Shown: piece after piece, positions 55,757 to 64,000 of the stretch
Position numbering within the stretch: position 1 is the first letter of the stretch
Layout: every line of letters starts with the position of its first letter
DNA from: Acuticoccus sp963704595
GTDB lineage: Bacteria; Pseudomonadota; Alphaproteobacteria; Rhizobiales; Amorphaceae
DNA: 64,000 bases
Assembly (NCBI GenBank): GCA_963704595.1
Contig: OY969922.1
Span: 2,294,001 to 2,358,000 of the forward strand
Direction: 5' to 3'
Made by a program: the position numbers and the translations under genes
The notes under the pieces: generated by a model
The model's database searches: none
What the model was told of the DNA's origin: nothing
Seen by the model: only the letters and a program-made list of their open reading frames with translations

Positions 55757-58700
55757 TCAGAAGATGAAGTTGCCCTCGTCGAGCGTGAAGTTGATCTCGC
55801 GCAGCTCGATCGAGCCTTCCGAGAAGTTGATCGTCACGTCGTTCAGGTTGTCGCCGGACGACACCACCTCGATCTCGAGCTCGTCGAAGCTCTCGACGCT
55901 GAAGACGTCCGTGAGGTCGATCCTCTCGTTCGCCGTGAAGTCGAGGATGAGGTCGTTGCCGAAGTCGTCACCGCCGAAGATGAACACGTCGCGGCCCTCG
56001 CCGCCTGTGATGCGGTCGTCGCCCTCGCCACCCTCGATGAAGTCGACGCCTGTCCCACCGTCGATGGTGTCGGCGCCATCGCCGGCGTTGATCCGGTCGT
56101 TGCCGGCCCCGCCCGCGACATCGTCGAATCCGTCGCCGGCGTTGATCCGGTCGCTGCCCGTGCCGCCGTCGATCACGTCGTTGTCGCTGCCGGCGTTGAT
56201 GCGGTCGTTGCCGGCACCACCGTCGATGGTGTCGTTGCCCTCGTCGCCTTCGATGATGTCGGAGCCGGTGCCGCCTGTGATGTTGTCGGCGCCTTCACCG
56301 CCGAACAGGCGATCGTTGCCTGCACCGCCGTCGATCACGTCGTTGCCGGAATCGCCGTGGATGAAGTCGATGTCGCCGCCGCCGAAGAGCTCGTCCCAGC
56401 CGCCGCCGCCGCGGATCTGGTCGCGACCCTCGCCGCCGAAGATGTCGTTGCGGAAGTCGTCACCCTCGAGGATGTCGTTCTCCGCCGTGCCGATCAGGCC
56501 CTCGATCCCGCTCACGTTGTCACCCGCAGCGTCGCCGCCGGAGAAGAAGCCGAACTCGAGATTGACCGCCACGCCGTCCTCGGAGCCCGAATAGTCGAGC
56601 GTGTCGAAGCCGGATTCGCCGCGGATCGTGTCGGCCCCCGCGCCGCCGATGATGATGTCGTCGCCCGAGCCGCCGCGGATCACGTCGTCGCCTTCGCCGC
56701 CGTCCAGCGTGTCGTTGCCGGCGTCGCCGAACATGGTGTCGTCGCCGCCGAGGCCGCGGAAGAGGTCGTCGTCGACGCCGCTGTTGTTGTCGTCGATGAC
56801 CTCGTCCTGGTCAGAGCCGGTGATCGTGTCCGCGCCCGACGTGCCTCCGATTGTGATGGTATCGCCCTCGTCCGTGTCGATGCCGCCGAAGGTGACGCCC
56901 GACAGGTCGACGTTGTTCGCGTTGCGGATGTCGATCGTCACCCTGCCCGCGTCGATGGCGTTGATCTGGGTGAGGCCGACGAGATCCGCACCGTCGGCGC
57001 GCAGGACGGCGTTGCCCGTGCCGAGGAGCTCGATCACCTCGATGCCGATCACGGTGTCGTCGAGGAGGTCGATGGTGCCATCCGTGACGCGAAGCGTGTC
57101 GGTGCCGGCGCCGCCGTCGATGGTGTCTCGCTCAAGGGCGTTCGCGACGATGACGTCGTTGCCGTCGCCGGTGGCGATCGCGTTGGTGCTGTTGTTGCCT
57201 TCGACAGTGTCGTTGAAGGCGGAGCCGATGAAGTCCTCGATGCTGGCGTAGGTGTCGCCCTCGGCCAGACCGCCGGAGCCGACGGCGTTATTGACGAGAC
57301 GCACGTTCACGCCGGCGTCGGACGCCGAATAGTCGACCGTGTCGCGGCCCGATTCGCCGTTGTTCACATCGGCGCCCTCCGAGCCGATGAAGGTGTCGTT
57401 GCCGTCAAAGCCGCGCAGCGTGTCGTCGCCGGTGCCGCCGTCGATGGTGTCGTTGCCGTTGTCGCCGAAGATGGAATCGTCGCCGCCGCCGCCGAAGATC
57501 AGGTCGTCGCCGCCGTTGGCGTCGAGGGTGTCCGCCTGGTCGGAGAGGGTGATCGTGTCAGCACCATTGGTACCAAAGACGCGGATGCTGTCGCCTGCGC
57601 CGGTATCGATCCCCTCCAGCGCGATCCGGCTGAGGTCGAACTCGGGCCCTGCGTTGCGGACCTCGATCCGCACGTTGCCGGTGGTGAGCGAGCGGATGGT
57701 GTTGACGTCGGCCAGATCCGCGGCGTCGACGACAACGCTGATGTCCCCGCCACTTCCGTCACCGGCAAGCTCGATCACCTCGATGTTTGTGATGATATCG
57801 TCGAGAAGGTCGAGGTCGTTGTCGACGAGGCGCAGCGTGTCGAAGTTGCCGCCACCGCCATCGAACACGTCGCCAGCCATGCGGGTGACGATGAAGGTGT
57901 CGTTGCCGCCGCCACCGTCGACCGTGTCGGAGCCCTCGGCATCGTCGATGATCGTGTCGGCCCCACCGCCGGCGAAGATCCGGTTGTCGCCGTTGTGGCC
58001 GTTGAGGGTGTCGTGGCTGTCGGAGCCGATGATGTCGTCGATGCCGGAATAGGTGTCACCCTCGGCAAGGCCGCCGATTCCGGCGATGTTGCTTTCGAGG
58101 TTGACGTTCACGCCCTCGGTGGAGGCGGAGTAGTCGACCGTGTCACGGCCGCCGCCACCGTTCAGAATGTCGGCACCTTCGGAGCCGATGAACGTGTCGT
58201 TGCCGTCGGCGCCGATCAGGGTGTCGTTGCCGGCGCCGCCGTCGATCGTGTCGTTGCCGTTGTCGCCGAAGATCGAGTCGTCACCGGCACCGCCGAAGAT
58301 GCTGTCGTCGCCGCCGTTGGCGTCGAGCGTATCGGCCTGGTCGGACAGGATGATGGTGTCCGCACCGTTGGTGCCCGAGACGATGATCCGGTCGCCGCTG
58401 CTGGTGTCGATGCCCTCCAGCGCAATGCGGCCGAAGTCGAAGTCAGGTCCGGCGTTGAAGATCTCGATCCGGACGTTGCCGGCGGTGAGCGAGCGGATGG
58501 TGTTGACGTCGGCGAGATCCGCAGCATCGACACGAAGGGTGATGTCGCCGCCACTCCCGTCGCCGACGAGCTCGAGCACCTCGATGTTCGTGATGGTGTC
58601 GTCGAGGAGGTCGAGGTCGTTGTCGACGAGGCGGAGCGTGTCGAAGTTGCCGGCGCCGCCGTCGAACACGTCGCGCGCCATGCGGGTGACGATGAAGGTG

Positions 58701-59977
58701 TCGTTGCCGCTGCCGCCATCGACGGTGTCGGAGCCCTCGGCATCGTCGATGATCGTGTCGAAGCCGCCGCCCGCGAAGATCCGGTTATCTCCGTTGTGCC
58801 CGTTGAGGGTGTCGTCGCGGTTGGAGCCGATGATGTCGTCGATACCGGAGTAGGTGTCGCCCTCGGCCAGCCCGCCGGTGCCCGCGATGTTGCTCTCGAG
58901 GTCGACATTCACCCCTTCCCGGGAGGCGGAGTAGTCGACCGTGTCGCGGCCGCCGCCGCCGATCAGCACGTCGGCGCCTTCGGACCCGATGAAGGTGTCG
59001 TCACCGTCGGCACCGATCAGGGTGTCGTTACCGGCGCCGCCGTCGATGGTGTCGTTGCCGTTGTCGCCGAAGATCGAGTCGTCACCAGCGCCGCCGAAGA
59101 TGCTGTCGTCGCCGCCGTTGCCGTCGAGCGTATCGGCCTGGTCGGAAAGGATGATGGTGTCCGCGCCGTTGGTGCCGAAGACGACAATCTCGTCGGCCGC
59201 GCTGGTGTCGATGCCCTCGAAGGTGATCTGCGACAGGTCGAAGTCGTTCGCATTGACGATCTCGATGCGGGTGTTGCCGGGCGCCAGCGAGCGGATCGTG
59301 GTGACGCCCGCGAGGTCAGCCGCGTCGACGCGCAGGCGCACATTGCCACCGTTGCCGACAAGCTCGATCACCTCGAAGCCGCTCACCGTGTCGTCGAGGA
59401 GGTTGAGCTCGGACGCGCCCCCGAAGCGCAGCGTGTCGATGCCTTCGCCGCCGCTGTAAACGTCGCCGAAGGCGCGGCTCGTGACGAGCACGTCGTTGCC
59501 GGAGCCGAGGTCGATGACGTCGCTTCGATCATCGCTGTCGATGACGGTGTCGTTGCCCGCGCCGGTCTCGATCACGTTGTTGCCGGAGTGGCCGGTCACG
59601 GTGTCGTCGAAGTCCGTGCCGATCACGTCGTCGATGCCACTATAGGTGTCGCCCTCGGCAAGGCCGCCGCTGCCGCTGCCCTGGAGGACGACGTTCACGC
59701 CTTCGGTGGAGGCGGAATAGTCGACCGTGTCGTTACCACCGTCGCCGAACATCTGGTCGGCGCCTTCCGACCCGATGAAGGTGTCCGCGCCGTTGCCGCC
59801 GCGCAGGGTGTCGCTGCCGGCGCCGCCGTCCAGCGTGTCGTTCCCGTCGCCCCCAAGGATGCTGTCGTTGCCGCCGAGGCCGCTCAGGACGTCGTTGCCG
59901 CCGCCGCCGTTGATGACGTCGTCCTCGTCGGTGCCGACCAGAATGTTCGCGTTGCTGTTGCCGTTGATGATGGCCAT
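55757..59977 (-). CDS. large RTX (haemolysin-type calcium-binding repeat) secreted protein
   Basis: A 1406-residue protein dominated by GGxGxDxUx nonapeptides, which bind calcium and fold outside the cell. Blocks of these alternate with non-RTX segments in five long units that share DTVDYSAS, GLAEGDTYSGIDD and FGTNGADTI markers, spaced about 246-267 residues apart. The last 330 residues are mostly RTX, followed by DVFIFGGDDFGNDLILDF and an acidic hydrophobic tail ending NFIF, a type I secretion signal of the serralysin kind. No enzymatic domain is evident, so an adhesin or surface-layer role is likely. Transporter genes are not in the window. It starts at ATG 59977. Confidence 0.92.
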   Translation of the reverse strand: MAIINGNSNANILVGTDEDDVINGGGGNDVLSGLGGNDSILGGDGNDTLDGGAGSDTLRGGNGADTFIGSEGADQMFGDGGNDTVDYSASTEGVNVVLQGSGSGGLAEGDTYSGIDDVIGTDFDDTVTGHSGNNVIETGAGNDTVIDSDDRSDVIDLGSGNDVLVTSRAFGDVYSGGEGIDTLRFGGASELNLLDDTVSGFEVIELVGNGGNVRLRVDAADLAGVTTIRSLAPGNTRIEIVNANDFDLSQITFEGIDTSAADEIVVFGTNGADTIILSDQADTLDGNGGDDSIFGGAGDDSIFGDNGNDTIDGGAGNDTLIGADGDDTFIGSEGADVLIGGGGRDTVDYSASREGVNVDLESNIAGTGGLAEGDTYSGIDDIIGSNRDDTLNGHNGDNRIFAGGGFDTIIDDAEGSDTVDGGSGNDTFIVTRMARDVFDGGAGNFDTLRLVDNDLDLLDDTITNIEVLELVGDGSGGDITLRVDAADLADVNTIRSLTAGNVRIEIFNAGPDFDFGRIALEGIDTSSGDRIIVSGTNGADTIILSDQADTLDANGGDDSIFGGAGDDSIFGDNGNDTIDGGAGNDTLIGADGNDTFIGSEGADILNGGGGRDTVDYSASTEGVNVNLESNIAGIGGLAEGDTYSGIDDIIGSDSHDTLNGHNGDNRIFAGGGADTIIDDAEGSDTVDGGGGNDTFIVTRMAGDVFDGGGGNFDTLRLVDNDLDLLDDIITNIEVIELAGDGSGGDISVVVDAADLADVNTIRSLTTGNVRIEVRNAGPEFDLSRIALEGIDTGAGDSIRVFGTNGADTITLSDQADTLDANGGDDLIFGGGGDDSIFGDNGNDTIDGGTGDDTLRGFDGNDTFIGSEGADVNNGESGRDTVDYSASDAGVNVRLVNNAVGSGGLAEGDTYASIEDFIGSAFNDTVEGNNSTNAIATGDGNDVIVANALERDTIDGGAGTDTLRVTDGTIDLLDDTVIGIEVIELLGTGNAVLRADGADLVGLTQINAIDAGRVTIDIRNANNVDLSGVTFGGIDTDEGDTITIGGTSGADTITGSDQDEVIDDNNSGVDDDLFRGLGGDDTMFGDAGNDTLDGGEGDDVIRGGSGDDIIIGGAGADTIRGESGFDTLDYSGSEDGVAVNLEFGFFSGGDAAGDNVSGIEGLIGTAENDILEGDDFRNDIFGGEGRDQIRGGGGWDELFGGGDIDFIHGDSGNDVIDGGAGNDRLFGGEGADNITGGTGSDIIEGDEGNDTIDGGAGNDRINAGSDNDVIDGGTGSDRINAGDGFDDVAGGAGNDRINAGDGADTIDGGTGVDFIEGGEGDDRITGGEGRDVFIFGGDDFGNDLILDFTANERIDLTDVFSVESFDELEIEVVSSGDNLNDVTINFSEGSIELREINFTLDEGNFIF
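56592..59730 (-). repeat. five long tandem repeat units within the RTX gene
   Basis: The codons for the DTVDYS marker recur at 59718, 58932, 58131, 57330 and, in altered form (DYSGSE), 56592. Intervals are 786, 801, 801 and 738 bases. Units 2 and 3 are nearly identical over long stretches, and units 1 and 4 are more diverged. Confidence 0.85.
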
Positions 59978-60350
59978 TGTCTGCCCCCGTGCTGTCGTTC
60001 AACCACCGGCCTGTCGCCGGTCTCATGGGGCTTCGTCGCGCCACGGCGGGATGCGGTTCAAAATTTCTCCGACAAAATTTCGCCCGGCCGCGGTGCGGGG
60101 CCGGACGCCTTTCCAACGCAGGCAACGGCACCAGGAAGAGGCTGCCGCTGTACCGAAGGTGCAGTCAGCGAGCATCGCGCAGTCTTCAGATCACGATTTC
60201 CGACCCATAACGCACTGACCTGAAAGGGGATTTCGGTTTCGACAGATGCTTGACCTGAAGTCGTCTGGGTTCGTGCGGCGCATCCGTCCAGATATCGGGC
60301 AGCGCCGGGCACGATGTCCGCGCTTCACCCAAGACATCTGGAGACCCGAC
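59978..60350. other. divergent promoter region upstream of RTX and CMD genes
   Basis: A 373-base gap. It holds the ECF-type promoter (60033-60060, minus strand), two copies of CAAAATTTC (60059 and 60073), and a TGACCTGAA repeat (60216 and 60251) on the side of the CMD gene. No small gene is supported. Confidence 0.5.
60033..60060 (-). promoter_or_regulatory. ECF-type promoter before the RTX gene
   Basis: On the minus strand TGAACC (60060-60055), a 16-base spacer and CGACGA (60038-60033), about 56 bases before the RTX start. It has the same -35 hexamer, spacer length and CGAC core as the element before the anti-sigma gene. Confidence 0.55.
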
Positions 60351-60776
60351 ATGAAAGCCTTCTTCATTGCCGCCGCGATTGCGGTGGCCATATTTCCGGC
60401 GCCTTCCTCGGCGCAGGACAATGCCGCGCAAACCTACTCGGAGATCGAGGAAAGCCTCGGTTTCGTGCCCGATTACATGAAGCAATACCCCGAGCACGGC
60501 ATCCGCGGTGCATGGATCATGACCCGTGACATGGAGTTCAGCGACCAGACCGAGCTCTCGCCCAAGGTGAAAGCCCTCATCAACATCGCCGTCGGCGCGC
60601 AGATCCCGTGCCGCTACTGCGTTTACGCCGACACCGCGGCAGCACGCGCCGCCGGCGCCACGGAAGGGGAGATCAAGGAAGCCGTCGGGCAGGCCGCACT
60701 GACGCGCCACTGGTCGACCATCCTCAACGGACTGCAGATCGACTTCGAGGCGTTCAGGAAGGAAGTGGGCGGCTGA
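60351..60776 (+). CDS. exported carboxymuconolactone decarboxylase (AhpD-like) family protein
   Basis: A 141-residue protein with a Sec signal (MKAFFIAAAIAVAIFPAPSSAQ) and one CMD/AhpD domain. The redox motif CRYC (about residues 85-88) is followed by VYAD, whereas AhpD has a histidine four residues after the second Cys; here Asp is at that place. Other family marks are SPKVKALINIAVGAQIP and GATEGEIKEAVGQAAL. It may act as a thiol peroxidase or disulfide enzyme in the periplasm. It starts at ATG 60351 with GGAG upstream. Confidence 0.82.
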   Translation: MKAFFIAAAIAVAIFPAPSSAQDNAAQTYSEIEESLGFVPDYMKQYPEHGIRGAWIMTRDMEFSDQTELSPKVKALINIAVGAQIPCRYCVYADTAAARAAGATEGEIKEAVGQAALTRHWSTILNGLQIDFEAFRKEVGG

Positions 60777-60933
60777 GGTTGCGCGACGCCGACACCGGAG
60801 CCGCGCCTCTTCCCCCAATGACGACGCCCGGTGTCCGTGCGGACGATGTCGGAAATCGGCGCGTCGTCCTCCCCGGTTGATCACCGGCAAGCGGATGATG
60901 CACCGTTCGGCAATCCGTCGATGGAGCCCCGTG

Positions 60934-61731
60934 ATGCAGCGTCCGTGCCATGCGATCGTCCTTTCCCTCGCCATGATGGCTTCGGTCGGTGCGGCGCCCG
61001 CCTTCGCGCAGGCGAGTGCCGACGTGGCGCCGCCGGCGACCGTCGAGGCGGTCGCCGGCCGGATGCGCGCGGCGGCCGAAGGATTGGCCGACGCTGCGCG
61101 CGCTGCCCGGCAAAGCTTGGAGGCTGATGGCGCGGAGGAGATGCGCGCCAATATCACGCGGATCGAAGACGCGTTCGCGGAGGTCGAAAGCACCGCGGAG
61201 TTGCTCAGCGCTCTCGATCCCGCCGAGCAGGAGAAGCTGGCGGGCGAGGCGGCAGAACTGTTCACCTCACCGGACGTCGGCGTCGGCGCGTATGCCTGCG
61301 TCGCCGATCGCGCGGTCGCGATCCGCCACGAAGAGGACGGGGCACCGGTCAGCGGCGCCATCCAGCCGCAGGAGACGCGGTTTGCGCTGACGATCGCGCC
61401 GGCCGATGCTGCCGACACCTTCATGAACTGCATTGCCATCGCAGGCGCCGGCGGTGACGAGATCCAGGATTTCTGCCGCGAGACGAACGCCAGGATCTAC
61501 GAGGCCTCGTTCGCGGAGAGGGAAGCGATGTCCGGGTCGTTCTTCAGCTGGGCCAACCGCGTCGAGGGAGGCGGCCCGGCCCATTTCATGAACGGCCAGT
61601 CTTTCCTGATGTTCTACGCGTCGCGCGGGGCTTTCAGCTACACGCTCATGGAAGCACTACCTGCAAGCGTGCCGGGCGGCTTCACGTTCGACTATGTGAC
61701 GGAGCAGGGGCGGTGCCTCGCCGTTGACTGA
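60934..61731 (+). CDS. exported protein of unknown function
   Basis: A 265-residue protein I do not recognise. It has a signal peptide (PCHAIVLSLAMMASVGAAPAFAQ) and an alanine/glutamate-rich helical part (about 35-110) of possible coiled-coil type. The C-terminal half contains four or five cysteines (AYACVADRA, FMNCIAIAG, FCRETNARI, GRCLAVD), which may form disulfides in the periplasm. ATG 60934 has GGAG 7 bases upstream; an ATG at 60877 would precede the signal by 19 residues. It lies 157 bases after the CMD gene, possibly in the same transcript. Confidence 0.65.
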   Translation: MQRPCHAIVLSLAMMASVGAAPAFAQASADVAPPATVEAVAGRMRAAAEGLADAARAARQSLEADGAEEMRANITRIEDAFAEVESTAELLSALDPAEQEKLAGEAAELFTSPDVGVGAYACVADRAVAIRHEEDGAPVSGAIQPQETRFALTIAPADAADTFMNCIAIAGAGGDEIQDFCRETNARIYEASFAEREAMSGSFFSWANRVEGGGPAHFMNGQSFLMFYASRGAFSYTLMEALPASVPGGFTFDYVTEQGRCLAVD

Positions 61732-61776
61732 TGCGGACGTGCCGGCGCCGGACGGGCCCGTGCAAACGCGGCAGCG

Positions 61777-63993
61777 CTAGGCGACGTCCATCATGGCCGG
61801 CCGGCCGAAGAGGAAGCCCTGGCCGAGGCCGCAGCCGAGCTCCAGGAGGATCTCCTCCTGTTCGCGCGTTTCGATCCCCTCCGCCACGACCGTGAGGCCG
61901 AAGTCGTCCGCGAGCCGCAGGACAGCCCGCACGAGGCGTTGGTCGGACCGCGCGCGAGAGAGGTCGACGATCAGTGAGCGGTCGATCTTCAGGAAATCGA
62001 ACGGCATCGACTGCAGGCTGACGAGTGAGGAGTAGCCGCGGCCGAAGTCGTCGATCGCGAGGTGGACGCCGAACGTCCTGATCGCGCGCAGGGTGGCGAG
62101 TGCGGCGGCCGGCCGTTCGGCTATAGCATTCTCGGTTATCTCGATGCACAGCCGCTCTGGCGGCAGGCTCCAGCGGTCCAGGACCCGTTCGATTGTGGGC
62201 ACGAGGCCGGGATCGTCGAGCTCGAGCGGTGACACGTTGACGTTGAGCCGCCAGTCGCCGCCGGCGCGCACCGCGGTCTCAACCGCCTGATCCAGGATGG
62301 AGGCGCCGAGCGCGCGGATCTGGCCCGTGCGTTCGGCGACCTTGATGAACTCGTCGGGATGGACGGAGCCGAGCTCGCCGTGCTGCCACCGTGCAAGCGC
62401 TTCCTGCCCGACCACCTCGCGGCTGCCGAGGCGAACGATGGGCTGGAAGGACGGGCGGATTTCGCCCGCCTCGATCGCCCGCCGGATGCTGTGCACGATC
62501 CGGGCGTGGCGCTCCACTTCCTCCTGGATTGTCGCGTCGAACGAGACGATGCGGTTCCTACCGCCTTCTTTTGCCCGGTACATTGCAGCGTCCGCCCGCT
62601 GCAGCACGGCTTCGAGGTCGAGGTCATGTCCGTTGTGCATGAGGACGCCGATGGACGCGGTGACGAAGAACTCCCGCCCCTCGATGACGAACGACCCGGT
62701 GACGCGGTCGAAGAGCTCGACCGTCCGCGTTTCGAGATCCGACACGTCATCCGCTTCCTCGATCAGGATGACGAACTCGTCGCCGCCGAAGCGCGCGACG
62801 GTGTCAGCGGGCCGGACCGCCTCGACGAGGCGCTGCGCGACCTGGCACAGAAGCCCGTCGCCGATGGTGTGGCCGTGCCCGTCGTTGACGAGCTTGAAGT
62901 GGTCGATGTCGAAGAAGAGGAGGCCGATCATCTGACCGCGGCGCTGAGCCCGGTGCGCGGCGCGGACGAGACGGTCCGACAGGAGGAGCCGGTTGGGGAG
63001 GCCCGTCAGCGTGTCGTGGGTTGCCTGGTGGGCGAGATCGTCCTCCGCCTTTCGCCGCTCGGTGACGTCGCGGGCCGTCAGCACCAGCCCGCCCACGGCC
63101 GGATCGCCGCGCAGGTCCACGACGCGGGACGCAAGCCAGCGCTGCCCGCCGGGCGTGTCGAGGAGGCAGTCGGGAAGGTCTGTTTCCCTGGCCGTCGTTC
63201 CATCCCGCACGAAAGCGCCCGCCACGTCCTCGGCGCTGTTGCGGTGTCCCGGGCTGAGCGCGTCCCACCAGCGTTCGCCGGTCATCTGCCTGCCTGCTAG
63301 GCGTTGCACCGACGGGCTCGCCCACGACACGAAGCCCCCCGCGTCCATGACGAGGACGAGGTCGGACGCATGCTCGGTGATGGCGGCGAGCCTTGCCTGT
63401 GCGTTGAAGACCTGCCGTGCCGATTCCCGGCGCACCAGTGCCGAGCAGATCACGTCGGCGACCGAGGTGAGAAGGCTGACCTCGCCAGCGGTGAAGGTTC
63501 GGTGCGCCCGCACGGCGTCGAAGCCGACGAAGCCGAACAGCTCGCCGGCGTTCAGCATCGGCACCACGAGGAGGGACTGGATGTCCTGCCGGATCAGGAG
63601 CTCGCGCTCCTCGGCGCGTTCGTCCGGGAGGGCATTCACATCCGGCACGTAGATGGGCTGGCCCTCTGCGAGCGGGTTCAGCCAGAACCGGATGACGTCC
63701 TGCGGCAGGTCCTGGAGGGTCTCGATCTCGGGCTGGATGCCGGGAGCGCACCACTCGTGGGTGTTCGAGATGAGATTGCCGGGGAGCGTCTCGAACACGT
63801 AGGTGCGGTCGGCGCCGACGAAAGTACCGAGACGGGCGAGCGTTTCGTCGATCCCGTGCGGCACCTCGTGCAAAGGCCTGTGCACGAAACTGCCCAGAAC
63901 CTCGGTGACGAGGGCCTGCATGTCGGTCAGCCGGCGGTACGCGCCCCGGACGTCGTCGATCGGTTCGGCGACCGCGCCGGCGGAAGTCTTCAT
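61777..63993 (-). CDS. GAF-PAS-GGDEF-EAL cyclic di-GMP signalling protein
   Basis: A 738-residue cytoplasmic protein. A GAF domain (about 40-190, SLLVVPMLNAGELFGFVGFD) is followed by PAS (about 205-320), GGDEF (about 335-490) and EAL (about 500-735). The cyclase site is intact (RFGGDEFVIL) and an inhibitory site RPAD lies five residues before it. The EAL site has QEALARW, NVNVSPLEL, ITENA and DDFGRGYSS, so phosphodiesterase activity is possible too. It controls cyclic di-GMP and hence motility or biofilm. The start at 63993 has AGGGG upstream at the window edge. Confidence 0.9.
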   Translation of the reverse strand: MKTSAGAVAEPIDDVRGAYRRLTDMQALVTEVLGSFVHRPLHEVPHGIDETLARLGTFVGADRTYVFETLPGNLISNTHEWCAPGIQPEIETLQDLPQDVIRFWLNPLAEGQPIYVPDVNALPDERAEERELLIRQDIQSLLVVPMLNAGELFGFVGFDAVRAHRTFTAGEVSLLTSVADVICSALVRRESARQVFNAQARLAAITEHASDLVLVMDAGGFVSWASPSVQRLAGRQMTGERWWDALSPGHRNSAEDVAGAFVRDGTTARETDLPDCLLDTPGGQRWLASRVVDLRGDPAVGGLVLTARDVTERRKAEDDLAHQATHDTLTGLPNRLLLSDRLVRAAHRAQRRGQMIGLLFFDIDHFKLVNDGHGHTIGDGLLCQVAQRLVEAVRPADTVARFGGDEFVILIEEADDVSDLETRTVELFDRVTGSFVIEGREFFVTASIGVLMHNGHDLDLEAVLQRADAAMYRAKEGGRNRIVSFDATIQEEVERHARIVHSIRRAIEAGEIRPSFQPIVRLGSREVVGQEALARWQHGELGSVHPDEFIKVAERTGQIRALGASILDQAVETAVRAGGDWRLNVNVSPLELDDPGLVPTIERVLDRWSLPPERLCIEITENAIAERPAAALATLRAIRTFGVHLAIDDFGRGYSSLVSLQSMPFDFLKIDRSLIVDLSRARSDQRLVRAVLRLADDFGLTVVAEGIETREQEEILLELGCGLGQGFLFGRPAMMDVA

Positions 63994-64000
63994 CCCCTGC

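Noticed and set aside
55523..60223. Very long plus-strand open frame of more than 1500 codons opposite the RTX gene
   Set aside because: It mirrors the GGxGxD repeats read backwards (Val/Ala/Asp-rich, repetitive) and has no ribosome site or recognisable domain. The minus-strand RTX protein explains the region.

Overview
This is a GC-rich chromosomal window with long, closely packed bacterial genes, many of them joined by 4-base ATGA or GTGA stop/start overlaps. It points to a free-living, probably marine or soil alphaproteobacterium of the Hyphomicrobiales type. Support comes from a phosphatidylcholine synthase, a VirA-like sensor kinase, a glycerol-type ABC importer with two ATPases, a DUF1127 protein and ECF-type promoter motifs. 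The genus cannot be fixed from sequence alone. I see no rRNA, tRNA, CRISPR array, insertion sequence or prophage.

Layout: 1-7 kb holds a DUF808 tail, a PhoD-type phosphatase, a pair of divergent AraC-type regulators, an exported DUF1254/DUF1214 protein, phosphatidylcholine synthase and a GreA-like factor. 7-11 kb holds two alpha/beta hydrolases and a GMC oxidoreductase. 11-15.3 kb is an operon of response regulator, diheme cytochrome c peroxidase and VirA-like kinase, all overlapping by 3-4 bases. 15.5-19 kb holds a DUF1127 protein, a third hydrolase, an SDR/NTF2 pair and a frameshifted LysR gene. 19-29.4 kb is a catabolic island: a peptide-type ABC importer, an MFS exporter, three cysteine hydrolases and two homologous half-permeases. 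29.5-30.8 kb is an AmpG-like transporter. 31-39.4 kb is a glycerol/sugar-type ABC importer followed by an acetamidase/formamidase and a second GMC oxidoreductase.

39.5-52 kb is the most system-like part. A hybrid periplasmic-binding sensor kinase and a lone receiver precede an exported formylglycine-type sulfatase, a periplasmic HAD phosphatase, a complete MoxR-DUF58-DUF4381-VWA-VWA/TPR-BatD module and an exported formylglycine-generating enzyme. A 24-base imperfect repeat lies upstream of both the receiver gene and the sulfatase. 52-60 kb holds a YghA-like SDR, an anti-sigma/ECF-sigma pair, a divergent subtilase and a 1406-residue RTX protein. The anti-sigma and RTX genes share a matching ECF-type promoter motif. 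60-64 kb holds a small AhpD-like protein, an unknown exported protein and a GAF-PAS-GGDEF-EAL protein.

Five genes (LysR, fused ABC ATPase, family 1 binding protein, its first permease, YghA-like SDR) carry small indels that break otherwise well-preserved reading frames. The pattern looks more like residual sequencing error than decay, but the sequence alone cannot decide.
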